From Trichococcus flocculiformis (GTDB lineage: Bacteria > Bacillota > Bacilli > Lactobacillales > Aerococcaceae): 48,816 nt of DNA. The stretch's first letter is position 1. The number at the start of each line of letters is the position of its first letter. The notes beneath the pieces are model-generated. The model saw nothing but the letters and a program-made list of their open reading frames with translations. It had not been told where the DNA came from and did not search any database. Location: NCBI RefSeq assembly GCF_900113645.1, contig NZ_FOQC01000014.1, positions 1-48,816 of the forward strand. Reading direction: 5' to 3'. Made by a program: the position numbers and the translations under genes. Below, piece after piece: positions 38,670 to 46,248 of the stretch.

Positions 38670-41138
38670 TTGAGAAAAGCTGATGAACAAATAGCGGCTT
38701 CACCGCCGCGCTTAAAGCACGACAAAGAAATAAATCTAGCAATGGCCAGCCGCAGAACGGCGACCGACTGGAAGAATCGGCCCATGGCCTGGAGTGACTT
38801 CCTACAGCGGCTATCTGAGCCGACCAGGACGCAAGAAACGGCTGCCGAGTATAAGAGTATGCCGAAGTCTGAAAAGGACGCAGCCAAAGACGTAGGAGGC
38901 TATGTAGGCGGCTTTCTGAAAGGCGGGCGCCGGAAGGCCGATGCCGTGCAATCACGTAGCTTGCTAACGCTGGATGCCGACCATCTGACTATGGACCTCT
39001 GGGAAAGCGTTCCGCTCCTGCTTGAATACGCCGCAGCGATATACAGCACTCATAGCCATACACCGGAGAATCCCCGGGAGCGGCTGATTATTCCACTTTC
39101 AAGACCAGTCACACCGGACGAGTATGAGCCGATCGCGCGGAAAGTGGCTGAGATTTTTGGACTTAATCTCTTCGATGATACAACGTACCAGGCAAGCCGC
39201 CTGATGTTTTGGCCAAGCTGCCCGAGAGACGGCGAGTATATATTCGAGTACCAGGACGAAAATTTTCTAGATCCCGATACCATCCTTGCTAAATACGAGG
39301 ACTGGACAGACATATCTTCCTGGCCGACCAGCGAGCGAGAGAATGCCGTAAAAATACATGAACGAAAGAAGGCAGGAGATCCTGCAGCGAAGCCGGGCAT
39401 CATAGGCGCGTTCTGCCGGGTGTACGACATAGCGACCGCGATCGAGACGTTCCTGCCGGACGTGTACGAGCCTACCAGACGGACAGATCGATACACCTTT
39501 ATCGGCGGCAGCACTAGCGGCGGATTGGTCTTGTATGATAATCAGTTTGCTTATTCGAATCACGCAACGGATCCGACAGGCGGTAAGCTGACGAACGCTT
39601 TCGACCTGGTGCGAATCCACCGCTTCGGCGATCAAGACGAAGGGGCGAAGTCGGGAACGCCCAGCACGCGCTTACCTTCGTTTCTGGCTATGGATGAATT
39701 CATTGCTGCAGATAAGAACGTTTCATTTGAATTGAAAAGGCAAGCCCTTGCCAGTGCAGACGAAGATTTTGCAGCGTCCCTGCAGGATGATACAGGAGCC
39801 CGCTGGATAGCTGATCTGCGAACAACTAAAGCAGGCAAAGTGATGAATAATATTTACAATCTTACGTTAATCCTGGCGAATGATCCCGAGTTCAAAGGCT
39901 TGCTGGGTTTTAATGAATTCACCGGGACTATAGAGAAGGTACGAAAGCCTTTCTGGGAAACGGTTTTCCTGAAGGATTTCTCCGATCGTGATGCCTCAGA
40001 AATCCGAACTCGTGTAGATACCAGGTACGATTGCACGTTCTCCAGTAAAAACCTGGATGATGCGATAGTGACCGAGGCTAGGCGGCAGGCTTTTAATCCA
40101 GTAAAGGATTACATCGAAAAAGCCGAATGGGACCATACACCGCGTATAGGCAAGCTGCTGATAGATTATTTCGGGGTTCCGGACGAGCCGCCTTATACAG
40201 CTGAAATAATGGAATTGTTCTTCGCTGGAGCAGTAAGCCGCATCTACAACCCGGGCTGCAAGTTTGATTTTGTGCTAACGCTGATTGGGACGCAGGGAAT
40301 AGGCAAGAGTACGTTTTTCAGGAAGCTGGCGCCGGAATTCTTCACGGACTCACTCACAAGCCTGGACAGCAAGGACGATATTCAAATCATTTCGGATAAC
40401 TGGCTGATCGAACTTGGAGAGCTCGCTGCTGCAAAGCGTACTGATATTACGAAACAAAAAAACTTCTTATCGAGAACCGAGGACGTTTACCGCAAGCCTT
40501 ACGAGAAAAACAATATCCGCATGAAACGCCACTGCGTATTTGTTGCCACCACGAACGAATACAGACCACTGAAAGATGAGACAGGCGGCAGGCGCTGGCT
40601 ATATGCCATATCAGATAAAGACAGCCGAACAAAGTCAGTATTCGATGGCAGCCTGGAGGCAGTTATCGCTCAACTTTGGGCCGAGGCGGTGCATCTACAC
40701 AAGACCCGCTACAAATACGGTAACTGGCTAGACTTGTCCGAAGAGGCTCAGAAAATCGCCAGAGAGAAGCAAAACGAGGCAAAAGCCGACGATCCAATGC
40801 GCGACGACATAGCTTTGTATTTGGAAATTCAAATACCTGAGGATTTCTATGAGTGGGGTGCAGGTGAGAAAAGCGACTACATCCAAAGCAGACTCCGCGG
40901 AGAAGAGGGGTTCTATAAAAAGGAATACGAAGAACTCGCGCCACGGGATAAAGTCACTTCCCGAGAGATCATGCAGGAGCTATTCAACTTCCAAGTCGGG
41001 AGTACGGATATGAGATCAGTGAGTGTATCGAAAAAAATAGGCATGATTATGAATAACTCGATGCCAGGATGGAAAAGTTCGACTGTCAGGATACCAGGAT
41101 TCGAGAAACCGATACAGGGCTTTAAGAGGGTAAATTGA
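38670..41138 (+). CDS. VirE/VapE-type primase-helicase (replication protein)
   Basis: An 822-residue replication protein. The N-terminal part (about 60-240) resembles an archaeo-eukaryotic primase region (SLLTLDADH, YAAAIYSTHSHTPENPRERLIIPL, YQASRLMFWPSC). The C-terminal virulence-associated-E helicase domain has Walker A GTQGIGKSTFFR near 540-551, then LIELGEL, HCVFVATTNEY and GGRRWL. This is the Pri-Rep position in SaPIs, and the iteron block follows at once. The start is TTG 38670, 8 nt after AAGGAGG; the GTG at 38649 lies upstream of that site. Confidence 0.88.
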   Translation: MRKADEQIAASPPRLKHDKEINLAMASRRTATDWKNRPMAWSDFLQRLSEPTRTQETAAEYKSMPKSEKDAAKDVGGYVGGFLKGGRRKADAVQSRSLLTLDADHLTMDLWESVPLLLEYAAAIYSTHSHTPENPRERLIIPLSRPVTPDEYEPIARKVAEIFGLNLFDDTTYQASRLMFWPSCPRDGEYIFEYQDENFLDPDTILAKYEDWTDISSWPTSERENAVKIHERKKAGDPAAKPGIIGAFCRVYDIATAIETFLPDVYEPTRRTDRYTFIGGSTSGGLVLYDNQFAYSNHATDPTGGKLTNAFDLVRIHRFGDQDEGAKSGTPSTRLPSFLAMDEFIAADKNVSFELKRQALASADEDFAASLQDDTGARWIADLRTTKAGKVMNNIYNLTLILANDPEFKGLLGFNEFTGTIEKVRKPFWETVFLKDFSDRDASEIRTRVDTRYDCTFSSKNLDDAIVTEARRQAFNPVKDYIEKAEWDHTPRIGKLLIDYFGVPDEPPYTAEIMELFFAGAVSRIYNPGCKFDFVLTLIGTQGIGKSTFFRKLAPEFFTDSLTSLDSKDDIQIISDNWLIELGELAAAKRTDITKQKNFLSRTEDVYRKPYEKNNIRMKRHCVFVATTNEYRPLKDETGGRRWLYAISDKDSRTKSVFDGSLEAVIAQLWAEAVHLHKTRYKYGNWLDLSEEAQKIAREKQNEAKADDPMRDDIALYLEIQIPEDFYEWGAGEKSDYIQSRLRGEEGFYKKEYEELAPRDKVTSREIMQELFNFQVGSTDMRSVSVSKKIGMIMNNSMPGWKSSTVRIPGFEKPIQGFKRVN

Positions 41139-41139
41139 T

Positions 41140-41396
41140 TTGTAATATGTAATTTCGATGTAATATAGGACGTTCTAAAAGCACGTAATATGTAATAAGT
41201 GTGTAATACGTCCTATATTACAAAATCGAAGCCCGAAAAAGCCGATATAACAAGGATTAGTAAGCTATGTAATATGTAATATGTAATTTATATATAAAAG
41301 TATATTTAGGTGATTAAAGGGTAATTAGGCTGTGTATAGCACCTATCGTCTCCTTAAATCAGTATTTTAACTTTTTTGGAAAGTTATATATTACAT
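41140..41396. other. candidate replication origin with 7-bp iterons
   Basis: This non-coding, AT-rich block directly 3' of the primase gene contains at least nine copies of a 7-mer close to ATGTAAT. Pairs are at 41140-41153 and 41183-41196, singles at 41158 and 41201, and three perfect tandem copies at 41267-41287; inverted copies are at about 41216 and 41390. An 18-bp inverted repeat TCGATGTAATATAGGACG (41155-41172) pairs with 41209-41229. In SaPIs the origin lies just 3' of rep and consists of AT-rich DNA flanked by iterons. Confidence 0.75.
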
Positions 41397-41435
41397 CCCG
41401 AAACAGCACAATTCTGAAATTAGAGAGGTGAGAAT

Positions 41436-41759
41436 GTGAAACGGAAAAGAAGGATCGATACTCTCACGGAAGACCTGGGCGAAGAATATTCTATTCGGAT
41501 GATCGATGGCGCGGATTGCATCTATCGAAAGATAAATAGCTACTGTGATATCGAAATCTCGGGAGCCCTATCGAGAAAACGAGTGCCTGAAATGATGGTC
41601 TGCGTTTGGGATATCAGCCTAGGGGATGCAGTCAATCCTGATAACCTGCTGATGAGGCCGCTCAGCTTAGAGTACTTCTGGTTTCAAGGCTTTGAGGAAT
41701 TGAAAAAGGAATTGCCTGGCATCATCGAGAAATACAAAAACTACAAACAGGAGAAATAG
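41436..41759 (+). CDS. hypothetical island protein
   Basis: A 107-residue protein, not recognised. It has a basic start (KRKRRIDTLTEDLGEEY) and a C-terminal helix ELKKELPGIIEKYKNYKQ. GTG 41436 follows GAGAGGTG. It is the first gene after the origin-like block, and its start may define a second operon. Confidence 0.65.
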   Translation: MKRKRRIDTLTEDLGEEYSIRMIDGADCIYRKINSYCDIEISGALSRKRVPEMMVCVWDISLGDAVNPDNLLMRPLSLEYFWFQGFEELKKELPGIIEKYKNYKQEK

Positions 41760-41774
41760 AGAGGGGAAACCGAA

Positions 41775-42029
41775 ATGAAAGACATAGAAGATTATGAGCT
41801 ATTAGACTGGGTGTGCGTGGTAGATGAATCAATGTATGACAAGGTGGCCTGGTTCCGTCTGAATGGGGTAGATACGAAACTGAAAGAGATCCGCTTGTAT
41901 CCTGATCGAGTGCAGCTGCACTACCTGCCACCGAAGGATGCTAAAGGCTATCATTTTACTTATCCGCTGCACAAACTGATTAAGTACAAAATCATGAATG
42001 TTGATACAGCAGAATTCTTTGAACAGTAG
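41775..42029 (+). CDS. hypothetical island protein
   Basis: An 84-residue protein, not recognised (DWVCVVDESMYDKVAWFRLNGVDTKLKEIRLYPDRVQLHYL). RBS GAGAGGGG precedes ATG 41775. It is 15 bp after the previous gene, probably the same transcript. Confidence 0.65.
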   Translation: MKDIEDYELLDWVCVVDESMYDKVAWFRLNGVDTKLKEIRLYPDRVQLHYLPPKDAKGYHFTYPLHKLIKYKIMNVDTAEFFEQ

Positions 42030-42065
42030 CGACAGATGCCGCTAAGAAGGGTGGTGGTGTTTTGA

Positions 42066-42605
42066 GTGCTAAATGTGGACATGATCGAATATTACTTTTC
42101 ACTTCACTATAAACTGCCGAATGCAAGGCTGCGGGTATTTCAATACCGGGAAGATTTTTACCAAAATCAAACGCTGCATAGTTATTTCACGTACGAGGAA
42201 AGCCGCTGGGTGGTAAAGGGCTTCCGGCAGGATGTTCAGGTAGTCAATCTTCTGGATACGCTGTTAGCCCTGGATCGATATATCGAGGTACTGGAGTTTA
42301 AGCTGAAGCATTTTCGGCTTTTCCTCCAGGAGCTGCCGCAGGGAGATAGGGTAATGCTAAATATGAAATACTTCCATAAGCAGGAACTGCCGGATACTGA
42401 GAGCCTGAGGAATGCTGAGAGACTTTGCTTCAGTGAAGTACAAGAAATTGAAGAGGCTGCTTGTTTTCGCTTTAGGTTTTATAAGATGCCCGACTTCCTG
42501 ATAGAGGCAGCGGAGATCCTGGATCTAGAGGACGAAAACTTCACGGATTCCTTCAATGTAAACTTCACAGCCATGTTGGAACTGCTAGGAGTTGATGCAG
42601 TATAG
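42066..42605 (+). CDS. possible late-gene regulator or structural regulator of the island
   Basis: A 179-residue mostly helical protein (LDTLLALDRYIEVLEFKLKHFRLFLQELPQGDRVMLNMKYF). The segment DRVMLNMKYFHKQELPDTESLRNAERLCFSEVQEIEEAACFRF resembles the sigma-region-4-like part of ArpU/RinA late regulators, and a similar segment occurs in the next gene. This is a weak family guess. Start GTG 42066; ATG 42081 is an alternative. A relative of its last 50 residues survives in the second island at 46068. Confidence 0.55.
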   Translation: MLNVDMIEYYFSLHYKLPNARLRVFQYREDFYQNQTLHSYFTYEESRWVVKGFRQDVQVVNLLDTLLALDRYIEVLEFKLKHFRLFLQELPQGDRVMLNMKYFHKQELPDTESLRNAERLCFSEVQEIEEAACFRFRFYKMPDFLIEAAEILDLEDENFTDSFNVNFTAMLELLGVDAV

Positions 42606-42622
42606 AACCCTGGCAACTGGTC

Positions 42623-42994
42623 TTGAAAAAGTGGCCAAAATACCAAGCGAGATTGAGCAGCCTGAGCGATTTGAACACGAGGCGGGTGAAGAACCTATAT
42701 CAGGCATTAAGCGCCGTGAGCGAAGAAAATCGCCTGATTTTAGCGGAGAAATACTTCACCAGAACTCAGATAAGCATAAGTGATCTGCGAATGGCTCAGA
42801 TAAAAAAGATGAAGCTGAAGGACTATCAGAAAATTCTGAAGGCGGCTCAGTCGGAATTTTGTACGCATTATAACCCGCTGGATAAGCTGCTTATTGAAGA
42901 GTATGAGAACAAGCGAAAGCAGGAGCAAGAAAGAAGAATTAAAGCATTTGAGAAATGGCAGCAGAACTGGAAAAACGGCCGTTATTATAAGTGA
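42623..42994 (+). CDS. basic helical protein, possible ArpU-like regulator
   Basis: A 123-residue basic protein. ENRLILAEKYFTRTQISISDLRMAQIKKMKLKDYQKILKAAQSEF has the spacing of sigma-like late regulators of Gram-positive phages, and the C-terminus is strongly charged (EEYENKRKQEQERRIKAFEKWQQNWK). Start TTG 42623, 17 bp after the previous stop. The remnant island has a matching gene start at about 46249. DNA binding is inferred. Confidence 0.55.
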   Translation: MKKWPKYQARLSSLSDLNTRRVKNLYQALSAVSEENRLILAEKYFTRTQISISDLRMAQIKKMKLKDYQKILKAAQSEFCTHYNPLDKLLIEEYENKRKQEQERRIKAFEKWQQNWKNGRYYK

Positions 42995-43105
42995 TACTTT
43001 GAATCCTGAAATGCTTCTATGTCGGCAAATGTGAGTAAATGTGAGCATAAGGCCTATATAGAGGACATACCAAGGCAGTGAAATGAGTCAGAAAGGAGAG
43101 GAGAC

Positions 43106-43324
43106 ATGCAAGAGAATGAGAGCGATCAAAAGTTACTGAATCTGATTTGTAGCAATTTTACCGGATTGACCATGACTGAGGCCATGATCGGGACGGGGCT
43201 TGATTATCAGTCAGTGAAGGATGCCGTAGAAGTTTTGTGTGCAGCCGGGCATCCGATCGGAGTTGTAAAAGTGGGCCGATCGATATGCAGGCTTTACCCT
43301 TTGGAAGATGCAGGATCTTCCTGA
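43106..43324 (+). CDS. small winged-helix protein
   Basis: A 72-residue protein. LLNLICSNFTGLTMTEAMIGTGLDYQSVKDAVEVLCAAGHPIGVVKVGRSICRLYP reads as a compact winged helix, such as those of phage regulators. RBS AAAGGAGAGGAG is adjacent to the ATG. Target unknown. Confidence 0.65.
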   Translation: MQENESDQKLLNLICSNFTGLTMTEAMIGTGLDYQSVKDAVEVLCAAGHPIGVVKVGRSICRLYPLEDAGSS

Positions 43325-43407
43325 ATCGATAAGGAAATGCACTAGTTATTAAGAAGAAAAGCTGAACAAAAAATAAAACAATCTAAAGACGAAAAGGGGA
43401 AACAATT

Positions 43408-44307
43408 ATGATTAACCGCGAAGAGGAAAAAATTCAAGCCGCTTACAAAGAAAGCGTAGTAGATACCACGCAAGAGGCGCCACTTACCAAAGAAGAAGTT
43501 TACGTCCAAGACAAGATTCTGGAGCATTACGATGACGAAGAAGAAGGTACGTTAGTATTCACGCAAGCTATGGCCGAAGCCGCAGCAGATGCCATCCTGA
43601 AAGCCGAATCTTATTTATACAATACTGGCATTGAAAAGCATGAAAAAGCCGTCAATGTTTTAGGCGAACAGGCCCAGGAGCTATCCAATGAATTCAGCGC
43701 AAAAAAAGAAGCCATCCTAAACCGTAACGAATATACGGACGTAGCGAAGGCTGAGCGGCTGAACGATCTGTATGATGAGTACGAGAAGAAAATGAAAGCC
43801 GTCATGGGTGAGCAATACACGGCAACGATGCACCACCAGAAGGACCGCCGCGAAAAGGCGCAGCAAGCACTCGAAGGCATCATGAAGAAGGCGTCCATAA
43901 ACGACTTTGATGCGAAGGATATGACTTATATTACTTACATGTTGGATCATGGGAGCAATGACGAAATTCTAAGCATCCTGAAGGAGTACAAATTCCACCC
44001 GCATCTGCTCAAGATGGTAAATGCCAGGGACAGGAAGAAGCCGCTGCAGTATGACGCGAAAGGCCGTCCGATGGATAACCGTTTGAGCATTAAGCATCCG
44101 CTGCAGATGATTGCGGAGGAACAGCCTTATAGACCGAATACGAACACGATCAGTGTAGCCCTTGGCGATAGCCGACTACAACGGACTTTGACAGATATGA
44201 TCCCCACTGCAGGCATACCGAAAAAAGATGCCTGGGCGTTTCAAAATTTAGAGGGGACGCAGCGAGACAAGAACCTAAGACTTGATCCATGGGGAATGCC
44301 ATATTAA
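43408..44307 (+). CDS. coiled-coil island protein before the small terminase
   Basis: A 299-residue soluble acidic-to-basic protein, not recognised. The N-terminal 60 residues are acidic, and residues 60-160 are strongly helical (LGEQAQELSNEFSAKKEAILNRNEYTDVAKAERLNDLYDEYEKKMKAV). The C-terminal 100 residues are Pro/Arg-rich (RKKPLQYDAKGRPMDNRLSIKHPLQMI). RBS AAAAGGGG precedes ATG 43408. In PICIs the genes beside terS often redirect helper capsid assembly or packaging, so a scaffold-like role is possible but unproven. Confidence 0.6.
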   Translation: MINREEEKIQAAYKESVVDTTQEAPLTKEEVYVQDKILEHYDDEEEGTLVFTQAMAEAAADAILKAESYLYNTGIEKHEKAVNVLGEQAQELSNEFSAKKEAILNRNEYTDVAKAERLNDLYDEYEKKMKAVMGEQYTATMHHQKDRREKAQQALEGIMKKASINDFDAKDMTYITYMLDHGSNDEILSILKEYKFHPHLLKMVNARDRKKPLQYDAKGRPMDNRLSIKHPLQMIAEEQPYRPNTNTISVALGDSRLQRTLTDMIPTAGIPKKDAWAFQNLEGTQRDKNLRLDPWGMPY

Positions 44308-44325
44308 TGACTGGAGGGATGTTAC

Positions 44326-44817
44326 ATGGCGTTAGGCAAGTATCAAGAATGGCTGACTGAAGAAGGACTTCTAAAGATTCAAGGCTGGGCTCGTGATGGG
44401 CTGACCGATAAACAGGTAGCAGCAAAAATGGGCATAAACCCGGATACGCTCTATAAGTGGATTAAGAAATACCCCGACATTTCCGAGGCCTTAAAAAAGG
44501 GCAAGGAAGTCGTTGATAGGGGAGTAGAGAACGGTCTACTGAAAAGAGCCCTGGGTTACCCTTTTGATGAAGTGACCTATGGAGTCGATGAATCTGGTAA
44601 AAAGGTTGTTTCAAAGATAGTCACGAAACAAGTGAGTCCAGACGTCACGGCTCAGATCTTCTGGTTGAAGAATCGCAAGCCGAAAGAGTGGCGAGATCGC
44701 AAAGAATCGGAATTCAGCGGGAATGTGGGTATTAATAATCCATACGAAGGCCTGACCGTCGAGGAATTACGCAAGCTGGCAAGAAGTGAGAAGTTGAAGG
44801 CGAAGCTGGAAGAATAG
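44326..44817 (+). CDS. small terminase subunit-like protein
   Basis: A 163-residue protein. The N-terminal HTH (EEGLLKIQGWARDGLTDKQVAAKMGINPDTLYKWIKKYPDISEALKKGKEVVDRGVENGLLKRALGY) is followed by VTKQVSPDVTAQIFWLKNRKPKEWRDRKE, the pattern of phage small terminases of the phBC6A51/transposase-like HTH group. TerS recognises the packaging site. No large terminase gene is present, so the product would have to work with a helper phage's TerL, as in SaPI packaging. RBS GGAGGG is 9 nt upstream of the ATG. Confidence 0.8.
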   Translation: MALGKYQEWLTEEGLLKIQGWARDGLTDKQVAAKMGINPDTLYKWIKKYPDISEALKKGKEVVDRGVENGLLKRALGYPFDEVTYGVDESGKKVVSKIVTKQVSPDVTAQIFWLKNRKPKEWRDRKESEFSGNVGINNPYEGLTVEELRKLARSEKLKAKLEE

Positions 44818-44940
44818 TCCGTTAATTCGGAGGGTGGGTGGCAGGGAATACTGAGGCATAGTTTTTTGATTTACGATTTTTCCTCTCTAATGGACCGTCG
44901 TCCAAGGCAGCGGCGGTCTGATATTTTAATACGCATATTC

Positions 44941-44971
44941 AGGCTATCGGGATCCCGGTAGCCTTCTTTTT
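44941..44971 (+). terminator. terminator after the terS operon
   Basis: AGGCTA.CGGG pairs with CCCGG.TAGCCT and TTCTTTTT follows. Just upstream (44892-44919) is a GACCGTC..GGCGGTC hairpin containing the GGCAGCGG motif. Confidence 0.75.
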
Positions 44972-45025
44972 GATTTATAATAGGGATCAGAGCAGCTACA
45001 AATTAAATACAGGAGAGGTGATCCT

Positions 45026-45334
45026 ATGGCCCAAAAATTACATTTAACGGTGGAGATACCTGATGAATATGTATTGATAACGAAAGTCGAATATGAAGAG
45101 CTGCAAAAGCTTGCCGCTAAAGGCAATAGCTGGGAGAGTCTCGCCTGGTTCAAACAAGAAACAGGGATCAAGCATCCGGACACGCTGAAAACGATGATCC
45201 TTTATCCGTACCGGAGCGAACTCGAGAAGTTTGTGAAGTATCCGGAAAAGAAGGGAAGTCCCTGGAGATTTCACAAGGGCGCTACCTTGGACTGGCTCGA
45301 AAACAATTTTGAAAGAATAGCCCGAGGGAAATAA
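45026..45334 (+). CDS. DUF771 family protein
   Basis: A 102-residue protein with the DUF771 pattern of Gram-positive phages: LTVEIPDEYVLITKVEYEELQKLAAKGNSWESLAWFKQETG, LKTMILYPYRSELEK and KKGSPWRFHKGATLDWLENNF. It reads like a small DNA-binding winged domain. It stands alone at the right end, behind the terS terminator, with a TATAAT at 44976-44981, so it has its own promoter. A role in excision or regulation is inferred. Confidence 0.8.
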   Translation: MAQKLHLTVEIPDEYVLITKVEYEELQKLAAKGNSWESLAWFKQETGIKHPDTLKTMILYPYRSELEKFVKYPEKKGSPWRFHKGATLDWLENNFERIARGK

Positions 45335-45411
45335 CACGCTCCAGTAAGTGGAAATAAATATTTTAAAAATGTATAGCGTTTTCAATCCGATAGAATTATA
45401 ATGGGTTGTAA

Positions 45412-45483
45412 GGCTGATTTTTAACCCCCAAGGTTAGTCAGTCTTATTTTTTCGATAAAAAAAGACTTCTCAAAAGAGAAGCC
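45412..45483. terminator. convergent terminators at the island's right end
   Basis: A rightward hairpin CTGA..TAACC/GGTTA..TCAG with T-tract TTATTTTTT (45412-45452) is followed by a leftward one, CTTCTC-AAAA-GAGAAG with seven A (T on the minus strand, 45457-45483). The region 45335-45635 has no gene; it holds these, a CGCAGGCAGCGGTT-like motif and the right arm sites. Confidence 0.7.
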
Positions 45484-45485
45484 CG

Positions 45486-45498
45486 AACCGCTGCCTAC
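45486..45498 (-). repeat. GCAGGCAGCGGTT motif, inverted copy
   Basis: AACCGCTGCCTAC, the reverse complement of GTAGGCAGCGGTT, lies 10 bp from the right arm sites. Confidence 0.5.
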
Positions 45499-45507
45499 TA
45501 AAAAATG

Positions 45508-45528
45508 CACTCAGAAACGCACTCAGAA
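45508..45528 (+). promoter_or_regulatory. right integrase arm-type sites
   Basis: CACTCAGAA at 45508-45516 and 45520-45528, start-to-start 12 bp, identical in sequence, spacing and orientation to the left pair. Confidence 0.65.
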
Positions 45529-45635
45529 CGGTTTGAAGTAATTTCATTACGCTTGAATGGCGAATCAGTTTCTTACTATTATATATTGGTAATACCTGAC
45601 GAAGTATGAAACACTCTAAAAATGTTGCTTCAATA

Positions 45636-45658
45636 CCCATCGTCTCCATACATCATTA
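45636..45658 (+). repeat. attR core / junction with second island
   Basis: A 23-bp repeat identical to attL. The sequence to its right resembles the inside of the first island's left end rather than bare chromosome, so this is also the attL of an older island. Confidence 0.9.
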
Positions 45659-45764
45659 TCAAAAATCCTTAGAAACGTTGATAGGACGCTATTTCCTAAA
45701 TGTTTCTAGGGCTCTTTTTTTGTTTTTCACCACTCAGAAAAGCACTCAGAATGGATAAAATACG

Positions 45765-45935
45765 TTACATTTCAATGTAGGCGGCGAATTTTTCGGCGCT
45801 TTTTTCTTTGGCTTTTTTGGTGACATGGGTATAAATATTCATGGTTGTTTTAATGTCTGAGTGGCCCAAGCGTTCTTTTACTTCCTGGATCGGTAAACCA
45901 GCTTCAAACAATAAGCTGCAATGGGTATGCCGCAA
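45765..45935 (-). pseudogene. truncated integrase (C-terminal 55 codons)
   Basis: RHTHCSLLFEAGLPIQEVKE..LGHSDIKTTMNIYTHV..KFAAYIEM matches the first island's integrase end at all but about five positions, including the nucleophile Tyr. Similarity stops at about 45935; the open frame continuing to 46013 is unrelated sequence. It cannot be active, because the catalytic Arg and all DNA-binding parts are gone. Confidence 0.9.
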
Positions 45936-46067
45936 AATAAACATTTTCAAAGATACTTGAATACATTGCCGCATGACAATAGATATGCGATCAAGAAGAA
46001 ACATAGAAATCATGAAATTTTGGATTCTTATGTTGGTGTAACTGAAGAATTGTGCTGCTAGGAGATC

Positions 46068-46226
46068 ATGGAAATAGAAGAGGCTGCAAGTTACCGCTTC
46101 AAGTATTACGTTAAGCCCGAGTACCTGATGGAGATCAGCGAAATTCCGGATAACACAGAAGAAAACTTCATCGAATCGTTTGAAGAGGATTTCAAAAGCA
46201 TGCTGGAAATGTTAGGAGTGACCTGA
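46068..46226 (+). pseudogene. fragment related to the 42066 island gene
   Basis: 52 codons (MEIEEAASYRFKYY..EYLMEISEIPDNTEENFIESFEEDFKSMLEMLGV), aligning with the C-terminal third of the 42066-42605 product (EIEEAACFRFRFYKMPDFLIEAAEILDLEDENFTDSF..AMLELLGV). The 5' two thirds are missing. Confidence 0.8.
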
Positions 46227-46248
46227 AATAGAAAAGTGGAAACTGATT

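Larger units (their letters stand above)
34644..45658. mobile_element. PICI-like phage satellite integrated at tRNA-Ala
   Basis: An 11.0 kb island bounded by the 23-bp direct repeat at 34644-34666 and 45636-45658. It has leftward int and repressor, then a rightward set: small HTH, excisionase-like, primase/helicase, iteron origin, regulators, TerS-like. It lacks TerL, portal, capsid, tail, lysis and conjugation genes. Order, size and the lone small terminase match Gram-positive PICIs/SaPIs. Convergent terminators close the right end. An alternative is a heavily reduced prophage, but the compact intact gene order argues against decay. Confidence 0.85.

Noticed and set aside
41140-41290. CRISPR array from the tandem ATGTAAT repeats
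   Set aside because: The repeat unit is 7 bp, without spacers of uniform length and without cas genes; it fits iterons.
45765-46013. Short integrase gene in the second island
   Set aside because: Only the last 55 codons are homologous; the 5' part is unrelated sequence after a deletion junction, so it is a pseudogene.
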